This document shows, in pieces, positions 9,397 to 19,174 of a stretch of DNA of 64,000 nucleotides. Within the stretch, counting starts at the first letter, position 1. Every line of letters starts with the position of its first letter. Made by a program: the position numbers and the translations under genes. The DNA comes from Palsa-1392 sp036490335. GTDB taxonomy: Bacteria; Verrucomicrobiota; Verrucomicrobiia; Chthoniobacterales; UBA10450. The stretch is from contig DASXEB010000017.1 in the NCBI GenBank assembly GCA_036490335.1, positions 124,001 to 188,000 of the forward strand, read 5' to 3'. Below the pieces are notes generated by a model, which saw only the letters and a list, made by a program, of their open reading frames with translations, did not search any database and was not told where the DNA came from.

Positions 9397-12300
9397 ATGA
9401 AATCTCTCTCTCGTTTCTTCGCCTTCTTCATTCTGGTCGCCACTCTGACCGCGGCGCGCGCGCAGGAATTGCCCAAGACGACGCGGCTCCTGCGTTTTCC
9501 GACGACCAATGACAAGCAGATCGTCTTTTGTTACGCCGGTCAGCTTTACACCGTGGATAAGGATGGCGGGACGGCGCGGCGGCTGACGAGCGGGCCGGGT
9601 TATAGCTCGTTCCCGCGCTTTTCGCCGGATGGGCGACAGCTCGCCTTCACTTCGCATTACGACGGGAACACCGAGGTCTATGTCATGCCCGGCGAAGGCG
9701 GCGCGCCAAAACGGCTGACCACGACCGCGACTCTGAGCCGCGACGACATTTCCGATCGGATGGGTCCGAATAACATTGTCCTGACCTGGGAAAACACGAA
9801 GCCGCTGGTCGTTTTCCGCTCGCGCAAGGACTCGTTCAATTCCTTCAACGGCCAGCTCTACACCGTTGGGATGGATGCCGATCTGCCGACGGAGCTGCCG
9901 CTCCCGCGCGGCGGTTTCGCCTCCTTTTCGCCCGACGATTCGAAGATGGCTTTCAACCGCATCTTTCGCGAGTTCCGCACCTGGAAACATTATCGCGGCG
10001 GCATGGCCGACGACATTTGGATCTACGATTTCAAGAGCAAACAAACGACCGACCTGACGAACGACCCGAGCCAGGACATCTGCCCGATGTGGGGCCCGGA
10101 TAACAAGGTTTACTTCCTTTCCGATCGCGACAACCGGATGAATCTCTACTCGATCGACCTAACGAGTAAAGAAACCAAGCAGCTAACTCATTTCGACACT
10201 TATGACATTAAGTTCCCCTCGATCGGCAAGGACTCGATCGTGTTCGAGGAGGCGGGTTATATCTGGCGCTACGATCTGGCGAGCGAGAAAGCCGTGCCGG
10301 TGCCGATCGAGATCAAGGAGGATTTTGACGATGGCCGCTCGGGATTGGTCGACGCCTCCAAGCATCTCGAGTCCGTCGCGCCCGCGCCGGATGGCGAAAG
10401 AGTCATCGTCGTCGCGCGCGGCGATTTGTTTTCCGTCCCGGCAAAGAATGGAACGCCGCGCGACCTGACGAAGACTTCCGGCGCGCACGAGCGCGACGCG
10501 GTCTGGTCGCCCGACGGCAAATGGATCGCTTATAACTCTGACGCGACGGGCGAGAACGAGTTATACATTCGTTCCGAGGACGGCAAAGGCCAGCCACAGC
10601 AGGTGACGAGCAAGGCTGACACTTATTACTATCACGAGGTCTGGTCGCCGGACAGCAAGAAGCTGCTGTGGAGCGATCGCATGCAGCGCCTGCGCTACGT
10701 CGATGTCACGAGCAAGGTCGTGACCGAAGTGGATTACGACAAATATGGCGAGATCGGGTCCTATGACTGGGCGCCGGACAGTCAATGGATCGCCTGGTCG
10801 CGTCCGGAGGAAAATGGTTTCGAGAAAGTCTATATCACTTCCCTAACGAACAAAAAACCGATGGCGGTGACGGATGACTGGTATGACGCCGGCCGGGTCA
10901 GCTTCAGCGACGACGGCAAGTATCTCATGCTCTCGTCGAGCCGCGATTTCAAACCGACCTTTGGCGAGGAGGAGTTCGAAAACGTCTACGTCGACATGCA
11001 GCGCCCCTATCTCGTCACGCTCGCGAAGGACACCCCATCGCCGCTCGCGCCGCGCAGCGACGAAGTCGGCAAAGGCGACAAGAAAGACAAGGACTCGGCC
11101 GACAAGGGCGAGAAGAAAGGCCAGCCTAACGAGAAAAAGAGTGACAAGGAAGCGAAGAAGACTGTGGTGGTGAAAGTGGACGCCGACGGGATCCAGAATC
11201 GCCTCATTGCTCTCGACGTTATGCCGGCTGATTACCGCGATTTCCGGTTAGTGGACGGTCGGGTTTTTTATCTGCGTCACACCGCGGCGGAAGACACCGG
11301 CGGGGACGATGAAGGTCCGGCCAATCCGAAGTTTCACCTTTGCTCGTACAGTTTTGAAGACCGGAAGGAGACCGTTCTGGGCGATGTCGGGAGTTATGAG
11401 ATAACGGCGGACGGGAAGAAGATGCTGGTCAAGGTGGACAAGGATTACGCAATGATCGACCTGCCCAAGGACAAGGTCGAAACGAAAGACCACGTCATTA
11501 AACTCGAAGGCCTCGACATGCAGCTCGATCGCCACGCGGAATGGCGGCAGATTTACTTCGAGTGCTGGCGCCAAATGCGCGACTTCTTTTACTCGCCGAC
11601 GATGAATGGAGTCGATTGGAAGGCGATGCGCGATAAGTATGCCGCGCTCCTTCCCTACGTGAATCATCGCAACGATCTGACCTATCTCATCGGCGAACTG
11701 ATCGGTGAGTTGAACAACGGTCACACTTATGTCGCCGGCGGCGAGCGTCCGCCCGCCCCGCGGATCAAGTTAGGTTTGTTAGGCGCGCAGTTATCGCGCG
11801 ACCCGTCTAGTCGCGACTACCGGATCGATCGGATTCTCCCGGGCGAAAACTGGTCGGACGATACTCGTTCTCCGCTGACCGAGATAGGTCTGAATGTGAA
11901 GGCGGGAGATTATATTCTCGCGGTCAATGGCACACCGGTCTCGAGCGTGCCTAACATCTACGACACACTTATCGATACCGCCGGCAAGCAAGTTATCCTG
12001 AAAGTTAACTCCAAACCGACCGACGCCGGCGCGAGAGATATAACTGTTGTTCCGACCGATGATGAGTCACCCTTATATTATCTCGACTGGGTGCAGCATA
12101 ACATCGCCGAAGTAGCAAAGCGGACGAACGGCGAGGTCGGCTATCTCCACATTCCAGACATGGGCGAGCCGGGCCTGAATGAGTTTACCAAGCTTTTCTT
12201 TCCGCAGGTTCGCAAGAAAGGACTTATCGTCGACATCCGCGGAAATGGCGGCGGCTTTGTCTCGCCGCTCGTGATCGAGCGCCTGCGCCGCGCCCTTGTC

Positions 12301-12753
12301 ATGGTCGACATGGCTCGTAACATGACGGTGCCGCAGCCTAACCCGCCGCAGACTTTCCTCGGACCGATGGTGGGTCTCATTAATGAGTTCTCCGCCTCCG
12401 ACGGCGATATCTTTCCTTACCGCTTCAAGACGCTCGGTCTTGGCAAGCTGATCGGTAAGCGGACCTGGGGAGGAGTTATAGGTATTCGTAACCCGCTCCC
12501 GCTGGTCGATGGCGGCCAGTTCTTCAAGCCGGAGTTCGCGCCTTACTCGAAGGATGGCAAAGGCTGGATCATCGAGAGTCATGGCGTCGATCCTGACATC
12601 GTGGTCGATAACGACCCGGCGAAAGAGTACGAAGGCGACGATCAGCAACTTGACCGCGCGATCGAAGAGATCCAAACCGAGCTCAAGACCAAGCGTTACG
12701 ATTTGCCGCCGGTTCCGCCATTTCCGAATCGCAATCCGGCCAAGAAGAGTTAG
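9397..12753 (+). CDS. Exported Tricorn-type protease (S41 family)
   Basis: 1118 residues with the start at ATG 9397, which gives a clean signal peptide (MKSLSRFFAFFILVATLTAARA). Residues about 30-545 carry repeated WD40/PD40 beta-propeller blades (PRFSPDGRQLAF, VWSPDGKWIAY). A highly charged Lys/Asp linker spans about 550-590, and an insert and helical region follow. A PDZ-like domain lies about 800-890, and the S41 protease core holds DIRGNGGGFVSPLV and NEFSASDGDIFPY (serine region near 999). Tricorn-type proteases degrade peptides released by larger proteases; this one is predicted to be periplasmic. The gene is complete. Three copies of the dispersed word lie inside it (10158, 10842, 11125). 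Confidence 0.93.
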   Translation: MKSLSRFFAFFILVATLTAARAQELPKTTRLLRFPTTNDKQIVFCYAGQLYTVDKDGGTARRLTSGPGYSSFPRFSPDGRQLAFTSHYDGNTEVYVMPGEGGAPKRLTTTATLSRDDISDRMGPNNIVLTWENTKPLVVFRSRKDSFNSFNGQLYTVGMDADLPTELPLPRGGFASFSPDDSKMAFNRIFREFRTWKHYRGGMADDIWIYDFKSKQTTDLTNDPSQDICPMWGPDNKVYFLSDRDNRMNLYSIDLTSKETKQLTHFDTYDIKFPSIGKDSIVFEEAGYIWRYDLASEKAVPVPIEIKEDFDDGRSGLVDASKHLESVAPAPDGERVIVVARGDLFSVPAKNGTPRDLTKTSGAHERDAVWSPDGKWIAYNSDATGENELYIRSEDGKGQPQQVTSKADTYYYHEVWSPDSKKLLWSDRMQRLRYVDVTSKVVTEVDYDKYGEIGSYDWAPDSQWIAWSRPEENGFEKVYITSLTNKKPMAVTDDWYDAGRVSFSDDGKYLMLSSSRDFKPTFGEEEFENVYVDMQRPYLVTLAKDTPSPLAPRSDEVGKGDKKDKDSADKGEKKGQPNEKKSDKEAKKTVVVKVDADGIQNRLIALDVMPADYRDFRLVDGRVFYLRHTAAEDTGGDDEGPANPKFHLCSYSFEDRKETVLGDVGSYEITADGKKMLVKVDKDYAMIDLPKDKVETKDHVIKLEGLDMQLDRHAEWRQIYFECWRQMRDFFYSPTMNGVDWKAMRDKYAALLPYVNHRNDLTYLIGELIGELNNGHTYVAGGERPPAPRIKLGLLGAQLSRDPSSRDYRIDRILPGENWSDDTRSPLTEIGLNVKAGDYILAVNGTPVSSVPNIYDTLIDTAGKQVILKVNSKPTDAGARDITVVPTDDESPLYYLDWVQHNIAEVAKRTNGEVGYLHIPDMGEPGLNEFTKLFFPQVRKKGLIVDIRGNGGGFVSPLVIERLRRALVMVDMARNMTVPQPNPPQTFLGPMVGLINEFSASDGDIFPYRFKTLGLGKLIGKRTWGGVIGIRNPLPLVDGGQFFKPEFAPYSKDGKGWIIESHGVDPDIVVDNDPAKEYEGDDQQLDRAIEEIQTELKTKRYDLPPVPPFPNRNPAKKS

Positions 12754-12785
12754 GCGCAGAGTCATAACGGGTATAGCTCGTCTCG

Positions 12786-13670
12786 TTGATTCACGTCCTC
12801 GACACTTTGCATCTCGGACGGGCCGGGATCATCGCTGCGACGCTGGTTGAGACGCGCGATGGACTGGCCCTCTTCGATACAGGCCCCGAATCGACTTTTG
12901 ATAACCTTGTCGGTGCGCTTAAAAAGAGAAACTTTGCGCCTAACGAGATTAGGAATGTCTTCCTAAGTCATATCCATTTCGATCACGCCGGCGCGGCCTG
13001 GCGCTTCGCGGAGCTAGGCGCTAATATTTACGTGCACCCGCGCGGCGCGCCTCACCTCGCCGACCCGCGCAAGCTCGTCATGTCCGCCGCGCGCATTTTT
13101 GGCAATGACATGGAAAGACTCTGGGGCCGCATCGCTCCCGTGCCGGTGGCGCGGCTTCGGGTCCTGGAGGATGGAGTTATGACTCAGGTTGGTGAACTCT
13201 CAGTGCGCGCGCTAGCTACTCCGGGTCACGCGAGTCATCATCATGTTTATTCTTGGGAAGACAATCTGTTTGGCGGCGACGTTGCCGGAGTTCGGATAGG
13301 TCATGGCCCGCCGATTCCGCCTTTCGTCCCGCCAGAGTTAGATATCGAAGCATGGCTGCAATCAATCGACAAGATGCGCGGACTGCCAGCTACAAAGCTT
13401 TATCTTCCCCATTTTGGAATGATCGCCGGTTCGATTGAGTCGCATCTCGACGCGCTCGAGCAATGCGTTCGACGTTGGGCCGACTGGTTGCGCCAGCGCA
13501 TCAGAGAAGGTGAAGACAAGGAGCAGCTAACTCGGGCCTTTGCCAGCTTCGAAGCTGCGGAGCTGCGCCGCGGGGGAGCGACAGAAGAAGAGACCGCCGG
13601 CTATGAAGCGGCCGATCCAGGTTACATGGCCGTGATGGCTGCGCTTCGTTACTGGGGTCCGCGCGAGTAA
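12786..13670 (+). CDS. MBL-fold metallo-hydrolase
   Basis: 294 residues from a TTG start. The metallo-beta-lactamase zinc motif is HIHFDH; further ligands are PGHASHH, GGDVAG (Asp) and LYLPHFG (late His). The C-terminal region (about 215-290) is helical and charged, unlike plain glyoxalase II, and resembles the broad group of uncharacterised MBL hydrolases. The substrate is not evident. It starts 32 bases after the Tricorn gene on the same strand. It converges with the histidine kinase gene. Confidence 0.85.
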   Translation: MIHVLDTLHLGRAGIIAATLVETRDGLALFDTGPESTFDNLVGALKKRNFAPNEIRNVFLSHIHFDHAGAAWRFAELGANIYVHPRGAPHLADPRKLVMSAARIFGNDMERLWGRIAPVPVARLRVLEDGVMTQVGELSVRALATPGHASHHHVYSWEDNLFGGDVAGVRIGHGPPIPPFVPPELDIEAWLQSIDKMRGLPATKLYLPHFGMIAGSIESHLDALEQCVRRWADWLRQRIREGEDKEQLTRAFASFEAAELRRGGATEEETAGYEAADPGYMAVMAALRYWGPRE

Positions 13671-13683
13671 GTCTAACTGTAAC

Positions 13684-14922
13684 TCACGATTCAGCTCCGG
13701 TTTCGATGGCTAAGGGAATAACGAAGGAAAAGGAGCTGCCGAAGCCGAGGCGGCTCCGCAGATCGATGCGACCACCGTGCGCCTCGACGACGCGTTTGCA
13801 ATAGGCCAGTCCTATCCCGCTGGAAAACTCTGGACTGGCATGATGGTCAAGCCGGCCGCCATCCTGGAAAAGCTGCGGAAGATCCTGCGGCGCGATGCCA
13901 ATGCCTTCGTCGTTGACCGAGAAACGAATCACTGGGTCGTCGATGGCCTCCTCGACTTCCACCGTTACGCCGCGACCGGTGGGAGTGAATTTAATCGCGT
14001 TGGCGAGCAGATTCACTAACACTCGCACGAGCGCGTCCTTGTCCGCCTGCAATGTAACTGCGCGACTTATGACCCGGTTGAGAGTTATAGTTATCCTCGC
14101 GCGATCTGCCAGCGGAGTTATCTGATCGAGAGCGCGCTCGACTAACTCCATCGCCGAGCAAGTCTCGAGAGTAAGACTGGAGTCGGCTTCGAGTAACTCA
14201 TTAACGAGGATGCGCAGAGAATGGGTGTTCGCTTTCGCCAGTTCGAGAAATTGCCGCTGCTCCTTATTAAGCGGGCCGGCGGCTTCGACGGCTTCGAGCC
14301 CGAGCATGATGGCGGTCGCCGGCGTGCGCAGGTCGTGCACATTCTGCCGCGCGACAAGGGTCTGCTTTTCGATCGAGTGACGGAAAGTTTCCAAGTCATC
14401 CTGTAACTCACCGAGCCGAAGACGGAGATTGATTTCGATCATCGCCTGATCGGCGAGAGTATGCAGTATCTCCAGATCGCGCGCCGTCCAGTTGCGCGGT
14501 TTGACGTCGATCGCGCAGAACGAGCCAAGGGTGCGGCCATCGGCAGTCATGAGCGGGACGCCGGCGTAAGCTGTGACATTGAGATCGCGGACGGCGAGAT
14601 TGTCGCAGACCAGTGGTAACTCGTGCGCGTTGCTAACGACGAGCGGCTGATCGGACGCGACGACATATTGGCAGAAGGAATACGAGAGCGGGGTCTCGCG
14701 CTTGCCGGCCCATTCCGGCGGCAAACCGGTCTGGCTTTTGAAAAACTGCCGGTCGCTATCGACCAGCGAGAGGAGTGCAACCGGCACGCCGAGCGTCTTG
14801 GCGGCGAGCCTGGTCAGACAATCGAAAATTTCTTCCGGCGGCGAGTCGAGCAGGCCGGTGCGCTGAAGGGCGCGGATGCGCGCTTCCTCTTTTACGCTGC
14901 CAGACGGTGGGTCAGTTGGCAT
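13684..14922 (-). CDS. GAF-domain sensor histidine kinase
   Basis: 412 residues when started at MPTDPPSG (the upstream extension is not needed). An N-terminal GAF domain (about 25-165: IFDCLTRLAAKTLGVPVALLSLVD ... GVPLMTADGRTLGSFCAID) is followed by a HisKA helix with His196 in NVHDLRTPATAIM, then an HATPase domain with N (LVNLLANAIKFTPTG), G1 (VNDEGIGIA) and G2 (SSGIGLAYCKRV) boxes. No transmembrane segment is seen, so it is probably a cytoplasmic sensor. The gene is unusually rich in GAGTTA (Glu-Leu with a TTA codon), unlike its GC-rich neighbours. Confidence 0.9.
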   Translation of the reverse strand: MPTDPPSGSVKEEARIRALQRTGLLDSPPEEIFDCLTRLAAKTLGVPVALLSLVDSDRQFFKSQTGLPPEWAGKRETPLSYSFCQYVVASDQPLVVSNAHELPLVCDNLAVRDLNVTAYAGVPLMTADGRTLGSFCAIDVKPRNWTARDLEILHTLADQAMIEINLRLRLGELQDDLETFRHSIEKQTLVARQNVHDLRTPATAIMLGLEAVEAAGPLNKEQRQFLELAKANTHSLRILVNELLEADSSLTLETCSAMELVERALDQITPLADRARITITLNRVISRAVTLQADKDALVRVLVNLLANAIKFTPTGRGVTVEVEEAIDDPVIRFSVNDEGIGIAPQDLPQLFQDGGRLDHHASPEFSSGIGLAYCKRVVEAHGGRIDLRSRLGFGSSFSFVIPLAIETGAES

Positions 14923-15207
14923 GGCGCAATTGTAAACGGAACCGCGCGGCGAGGCGAAGATTTTCCGATTTTCTTCGCCCAATCTGTGAGCAACAACGTC
15001 ATCTTCGTCTCGTGCCGGGATCAAAGTTGCCTAACGAGGAAAGGTGTCTGAGCCGCGCTCGCACTGAGCCCGATTTCGCCGCGCGCCGCCCACTCGAGAA
15101 CAACCCAGGAAACCCCACGCCTAACGAAATCGAAACGGCCGGTTTTCGCGCGCTTACATCACTCCGGAGTGGACAAATCTTTTTTTGCTCGGGATGATGC
15201 AGCCTGC
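14923..15207. promoter_or_regulatory. Divergent intergenic region, kinase and cdsA
   Basis: 285 bases between the divergently transcribed histidine kinase and cdsA genes, so both promoters should lie here. It carries two copies of the dispersed word, CCTAACGAGGAAAGG at 15030 and CCTAACGAAAT at 15120. No gene or clear operator is seen. Confidence 0.4.
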
Positions 15208-16122
15208 ATGTCCGAAATTGCTGAGCGCGCTCCGGTGAAACCGACCACGGCGCGCCTCACCTTTGTCCTCAGGTTTGCGAGCACGATCGCGCTCTGGTCG
15301 GTCGCGCTCCTGATTATTTTTTCGGGATACGAGCTGGCCTTTTACGCCCTCATCAGCGTCGTCGGGATGATCGCGCTCTGGGAATTTTACGGCATGCTCG
15401 ACCACAAGGGTCTGCCCAATTTCAAAGTCACGGCCATGATCTGCGGCGCGATCATGCTGGTGGGGAGTTTCTATTACTTTTCCCATTACGGACCGGCGCG
15501 TTCCTACGACTTCGAAATGGCGGTGCTGCTCTTTTTTCTGCTCACCGTTTTCACCCGGCAAATGTTTGAGAGTCTGCGCGACGACGCGCCCTTGCGGACG
15601 ATGGCTTACACCCTTTTCGGCCTCCTTTACGTGCTCTGGCTTTATAACTTCATCACCAAGATCGTCTATGTCACTCCGCGGGCGCCGAACGGAGCCGTGA
15701 CCGGCCAGTTCTATGTTTTTTATTGCATCGCGATCACGAAATTCAGCGACATGGGCGCCTATCTCACCGGGACCTTGATCGGACGACACCCGCTCGTGCC
15801 GCATATCAGCCCGAAAAAAACCTGGGAAGGTTTTGTCGGCGCGCTCGCCTTTTCGCTTCTCGCCAGCGTCGGCCTTTACGAGTTAATGCCGGGACATCTC
15901 TCGGTCCTGACTTTGACTCACGCGATCGTGCTCGGCCTTTTGTTGGGCTTCGCCGCCGTCATCGGCGACCTCGCGGAATCGATCGTGAAACGGAGCACCG
16001 GCGTGAAGGATTCGGGCAACATGCTGCCGGGAATCGGCGGCGCGCTCGACCTCATCGACAGCCTGCTCTTCACCGTTCCGCTGCTCTTTTTCTATCTCCG
16101 CCTCGTCATTCGCGTCCCGTAG
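15208..16122 (+). CDS. cdsA: Phosphatidate cytidylyltransferase
   Basis: 304 residues with about eight hydrophobic membrane segments. It makes CDP-diacylglycerol from phosphatidate and CTP for phospholipid synthesis in the inner membrane. The family signature is visible at the C-terminal end: SPKKTWEGFVGALAFSL, AVIGDLAESIVKRSTGVKDSGNMLPGIGGALDLIDSLL. It is followed after one base by dxr and then rseP, the common cdsA-dxr-rseP cluster. Confidence 0.96.
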   Translation: MSEIAERAPVKPTTARLTFVLRFASTIALWSVALLIIFSGYELAFYALISVVGMIALWEFYGMLDHKGLPNFKVTAMICGAIMLVGSFYYFSHYGPARSYDFEMAVLLFFLLTVFTRQMFESLRDDAPLRTMAYTLFGLLYVLWLYNFITKIVYVTPRAPNGAVTGQFYVFYCIAITKFSDMGAYLTGTLIGRHPLVPHISPKKTWEGFVGALAFSLLASVGLYELMPGHLSVLTLTHAIVLGLLLGFAAVIGDLAESIVKRSTGVKDSGNMLPGIGGALDLIDSLLFTVPLLFFYLRLVIRVP

Positions 16123-16123
16123 A

Positions 16124-17284
16124 ATGAAACGCAAACGGGTGTTGGTGCTGGGCGCGACCGGCTCGATCGGCGAGAACGCGCTCAAGGTCGCGCGCGACAT
16201 CCCGGAGCGGATGGAAATCGTCGGCCTGGCCGCGAAATCGAATGCGCAGAAGCTGGCGGCGCAGGCCAATCTCGTCCGGCCGGAAGCCGTTTGCCTCGTC
16301 GATGAATCGAAGCTCGCGGAATTATGCGCGCGGCTGGAATATCACCCGAAAATTTTCGCGGGCGAAGACGGCCTCGAGGAAATTTCGCGCCTAACGAGTG
16401 TAGAACTCGTCCTCGTCGCGGTCGTGGGCACGGGAGGCTTGCGGCCCGCCCTGGCGGCGATCGAAGCGGGCAAGGACCTGGCGGTCGCGAGCAAGGAAAT
16501 CCTCGTCATGGCGGGCGAAGCGGTCATGTCCGCGGCCGCGCGCAAAGGCACCCGCGTGTTGCCGGTCGACAGCGAGCACAACGCGATCTTCCAATGCCTT
16601 GAGGGCCGCGAGCCGGAGAGCGTCCGCCGGATCATCCTGACGGCCTCGGGCGGACCTTTCCGCGCCTTGCCTAACGAGCAGTTCGCCGCCATCACGCCGG
16701 AACAGGCCTTGAAACATCCGACCTGGAACATGGGCCCGAAAGTGACGATCGATTCCGCGACGCTTTTCAACAAAGGCCTCGAAATGATCGAAGCCCACTG
16801 GCTCTTCGGCCTCGAGATGGCGCGAGTCGAAGTCGTGATCCATCCACAGAGCATCGTCCACTCGATGGTCGAATTCGTTGACGGCTCAGTCCTTGCTCAA
16901 CTCTCGCACTCGGACATGTGTTTCCCGATTCAATACGCCGTCACCTGGCCGGAGCGGGTCGCGAACTCCCTGCCGCCGCTCGATTTTGCGAAACTGCGCC
17001 AGCTCGAGTTCGAGGCCCCGCGGCGGGATCATTTTCCGGCGCTCGATCTCGCGCGGCGCGCCGGTGAAACGGGCGGCACCCTGCCCGCGGTGATGAACGC
17101 CGCCAATGAGATCGCTGTCTCAGCTTTTCTCGACCGCCGGATCGGCTTCCCGCGCATCTGGGGATTGGTCGAGGACGTGATGAATCGCCACCGCTCCGTT
17201 GCCAAGCCGACCCTCGATGCCATATTGGACGCCGATCGCTGGGCGCGCGAGACCGCGGCCGGACTCATCCAGGACCACTCATGA
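16124..17284 (+). CDS. dxr: 1-deoxy-D-xylulose 5-phosphate reductoisomerase
   Basis: 386 residues. It catalyses the NADPH-dependent conversion of DXP to MEP, the second step of the non-mevalonate isoprenoid pathway. Motifs: NADPH-binding GATGSIGENALKV, LPVDSEHNAIFQCL, LTASGGPF, TWNMGPKVTIDSATLFNKGLE, and HPQSIVHSMVEFVDGS. It is joined to rseP by a 4-base overlap (ATGA). Two copies of the dispersed word lie in frame (16390, encoding Leu-Thr-Ser; 16670, encoding Pro-Asn-Glu). Confidence 0.97.
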   Translation: MKRKRVLVLGATGSIGENALKVARDIPERMEIVGLAAKSNAQKLAAQANLVRPEAVCLVDESKLAELCARLEYHPKIFAGEDGLEEISRLTSVELVLVAVVGTGGLRPALAAIEAGKDLAVASKEILVMAGEAVMSAAARKGTRVLPVDSEHNAIFQCLEGREPESVRRIILTASGGPFRALPNEQFAAITPEQALKHPTWNMGPKVTIDSATLFNKGLEMIEAHWLFGLEMARVEVVIHPQSIVHSMVEFVDGSVLAQLSHSDMCFPIQYAVTWPERVANSLPPLDFAKLRQLEFEAPRRDHFPALDLARRAGETGGTLPAVMNAANEIAVSAFLDRRIGFPRIWGLVEDVMNRHRSVAKPTLDAILDADRWARETAAGLIQDHS

Positions 17285-18690
17285 TTTCGCACGTCGCCCG
17301 CATCGTTCTCCTCGTCCTCGAGGTGGTGATCCTCTTCAACCTCCTCATCGCGGTGCACGAGCTTGGGCATTTTCTGGCCGCGAAATGGAGAAAGCTCTAC
17401 ATCGAGCAGTTCGGCATCTGGTTTGGCCGGGCGCTCTGGCAGAAGAAAATCAACGGCGTCCTATATAGTATAGGCAGCATTCCGGCGGGCGGCTTCGTCA
17501 AGCTCCCGCAGCTCGCGCCGATGGACATCATCGAGGGCGAAGCCGACGTCGATCGCGCCAAGCTGCCGCCCATCTCCGCGCTCGACAAAATCATCGTCGC
17601 AATTGCGGGGCCGGTCTTCAGCACCCTGCTCGCGCTCGTTTTTGCCTGCATCGTCTGGACGGTCGGGAGGCCGGTTGGCGAATCGGACGCCACCACCGTG
17701 ATCGGTTACGTCATGCCGGATTCCTCCGCGGCGAAAGTCGGCCTGCGGCCGGGCGACAAGATCCTCGCCGTTGACGGCCACAAAGTCACCCGCTTCACCG
17801 GCATGAACGACAGCGTCACCTGGAGCGTCGTGCGCAGCGAAGGCGACACCATTCCCGTCACCTTCGAGCGCGCCGGCGTCGTCCGCACCGTCCAGGTCGT
17901 GCCCTACAAACCGAAGACCTCGGGCTGGCATCGGCAGAGCACGCGCGAGCTGCTCGTCATGCCGGCGGAAGCGGCCGTGATTGAAACAGTCGAGCCGAAA
18001 ACCCCCGCTGCCGCCGCCGGTTTGCAAGCCCACGACATCGTCACCGGCTACAACGGCACCGTCATCTACAGCCCGGTCGCGCTCGCGGAATACATCGAGA
18101 AACATACGAAAGAGAAACTCGCCGTCCAGGTCACGCGCGGCCTGCAAAACTTCACCGTCAACGTCACCCCGGTCCTCCTCCCGACCGAGGGCCAGATGAA
18201 ACCGCGCATCGGCATCGGCTGGGACGCGGAAGGCCGCACCTTCATCGCCCACACCAACCCCTTCGAGCAGGTTTACCAGAGCGTCACCGGCACCCTCGAG
18301 ACCCTCGGCGCCGTCGCCTCGCCCAAATCCGACGTCAAATTCCAGCACATGAGCGGCCCGATCGGCATCGGCCACGTTTACTACGAGCTCTTCGAGAACG
18401 AGCGCGGCTGGCAGCTCGCCCTCTGGTTCAGCGTCATCCTCAACGTCAACCTCGCCATCCTCAACATGCTCCCCATTCCCGTCCTCGACGGCGGCCACAT
18501 CGTCCTCGCCATCCTCGAAGCCATCCGGCGCAAGCCGATCAACATCCGCATCCTCGAATTCGTCCAGACCGCCTGCGCCGTCGTCATCATCGGCTACCTT
18601 TGCTACGTCAGCTTCTTCGACATCGGCGACTTCTTCGGCTCGCGACGCGACGCCGCCCTGCCGAAACCCACGCCGGCCGCGAAACACTAG
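17281..18690 (+). CDS. rseP: RIP metalloprotease RseP (site-2 protease)
   Basis: 469 residues. The zinc site HELGH is in the first membrane segment (LLIAVHELGHFLAAKW). Two PDZ-like domains follow (YVMPDSSAAKVGLRPGDKILAV and VEPKTPAAAAGLQAHDIVTGYNG). The third catalytic motif is NMLPIPVLDGGH in the late membrane segment. It cleaves membrane-bound regulatory proteins such as anti-sigma factors. It is the last gene of the cdsA-dxr-rseP run. No copy of the dispersed word is found in it. Confidence 0.96.
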   Translation: MISHVARIVLLVLEVVILFNLLIAVHELGHFLAAKWRKLYIEQFGIWFGRALWQKKINGVLYSIGSIPAGGFVKLPQLAPMDIIEGEADVDRAKLPPISALDKIIVAIAGPVFSTLLALVFACIVWTVGRPVGESDATTVIGYVMPDSSAAKVGLRPGDKILAVDGHKVTRFTGMNDSVTWSVVRSEGDTIPVTFERAGVVRTVQVVPYKPKTSGWHRQSTRELLVMPAEAAVIETVEPKTPAAAAGLQAHDIVTGYNGTVIYSPVALAEYIEKHTKEKLAVQVTRGLQNFTVNVTPVLLPTEGQMKPRIGIGWDAEGRTFIAHTNPFEQVYQSVTGTLETLGAVASPKSDVKFQHMSGPIGIGHVYYELFENERGWQLALWFSVILNVNLAILNMLPIPVLDGGHIVLAILEAIRRKPINIRILEFVQTACAVVIIGYLCYVSFFDIGDFFGSRRDAALPKPTPAAKH

Positions 18691-18732
18691 CGAGCGTTGC
18701 TCAAGCGAAGACGATCCGTTATATTCCGGGCC

Positions 18733-18972
18733 GTGAGGATCGACAAAATCCGAAAGCTAAAATGGGCGGACCCTTTCCGGCCCTTTGAGCTGATCGCGCA
18801 GACCGGCGACGTCATTCGGATTGAACGCTCCTCGGCGATCGCGCTGGCGCCGAACGGTCTTTCCGTTGCCGGTTTCGATCCGATTGGCAAATCCTTCTAC
18901 CTCCCTCTTGCCGAGCTTTCCGCGGTGCGTCTCAGCCGCCTCAAGCGCTTGCCCCGCGATGAACGCAGGTAA
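18733..18972 (+). CDS. Small hypothetical protein, paralogue of the next gene
   Basis: 79 residues from GTG 18733 (an upstream TTG would add 12). The pattern is WADPFRPFELIAQTGDVIRIERSSAIALAPNGL ... FDPIG... LPLAELSAVRL. The next protein has the same layout (AAPFRPLQIFLNDGRNFAVNHPDYLAVN ... VTIFDEHSN ... DISAIVSV). Both look like a small beta-barrel domain with a conserved 'PFRP' start. Function unknown. It overlaps the next gene by 14 bases, so they are probably translated together. Confidence 0.7.
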   Translation: MRIDKIRKLKWADPFRPFELIAQTGDVIRIERSSAIALAPNGLSVAGFDPIGKSFYLPLAELSAVRLSRLKRLPRDERR

Positions 18973-19174
18973 GTTTTTCGACTTTTGCGAAGCGGCGCCT
19001 TTTCGCCCTTTGCAAATCTTTTTGAATGACGGGCGCAACTTCGCGGTCAACCACCCGGATTACCTGGCCGTGAACGTGACCGAGGTTACCATTTTCGACG
19101 AGCATTCGAATTTCGCCGAGACAGTCGATATTTCCGCGATCGTCTCGGTCCGGTATGAGGTGGTGGCCGTTTGA
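18959..19174 (+). CDS. Small hypothetical protein, tandem paralogue
   Basis: 71 residues starting MNAGKFFDFCEAAPFRPLQIF. It shares the 'PFRP...DG...HPDYLAV...DISAIVSV' pattern with the preceding protein, which indicates an old tandem duplication. The stop overlaps the TTG start of ispG (TTGA), so the pair may be co-translated with ispG. No known function. Confidence 0.75.
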   Translation: MNAGKFFDFCEAAPFRPLQIFLNDGRNFAVNHPDYLAVNVTEVTIFDEHSNFAETVDISAIVSVRYEVVAV

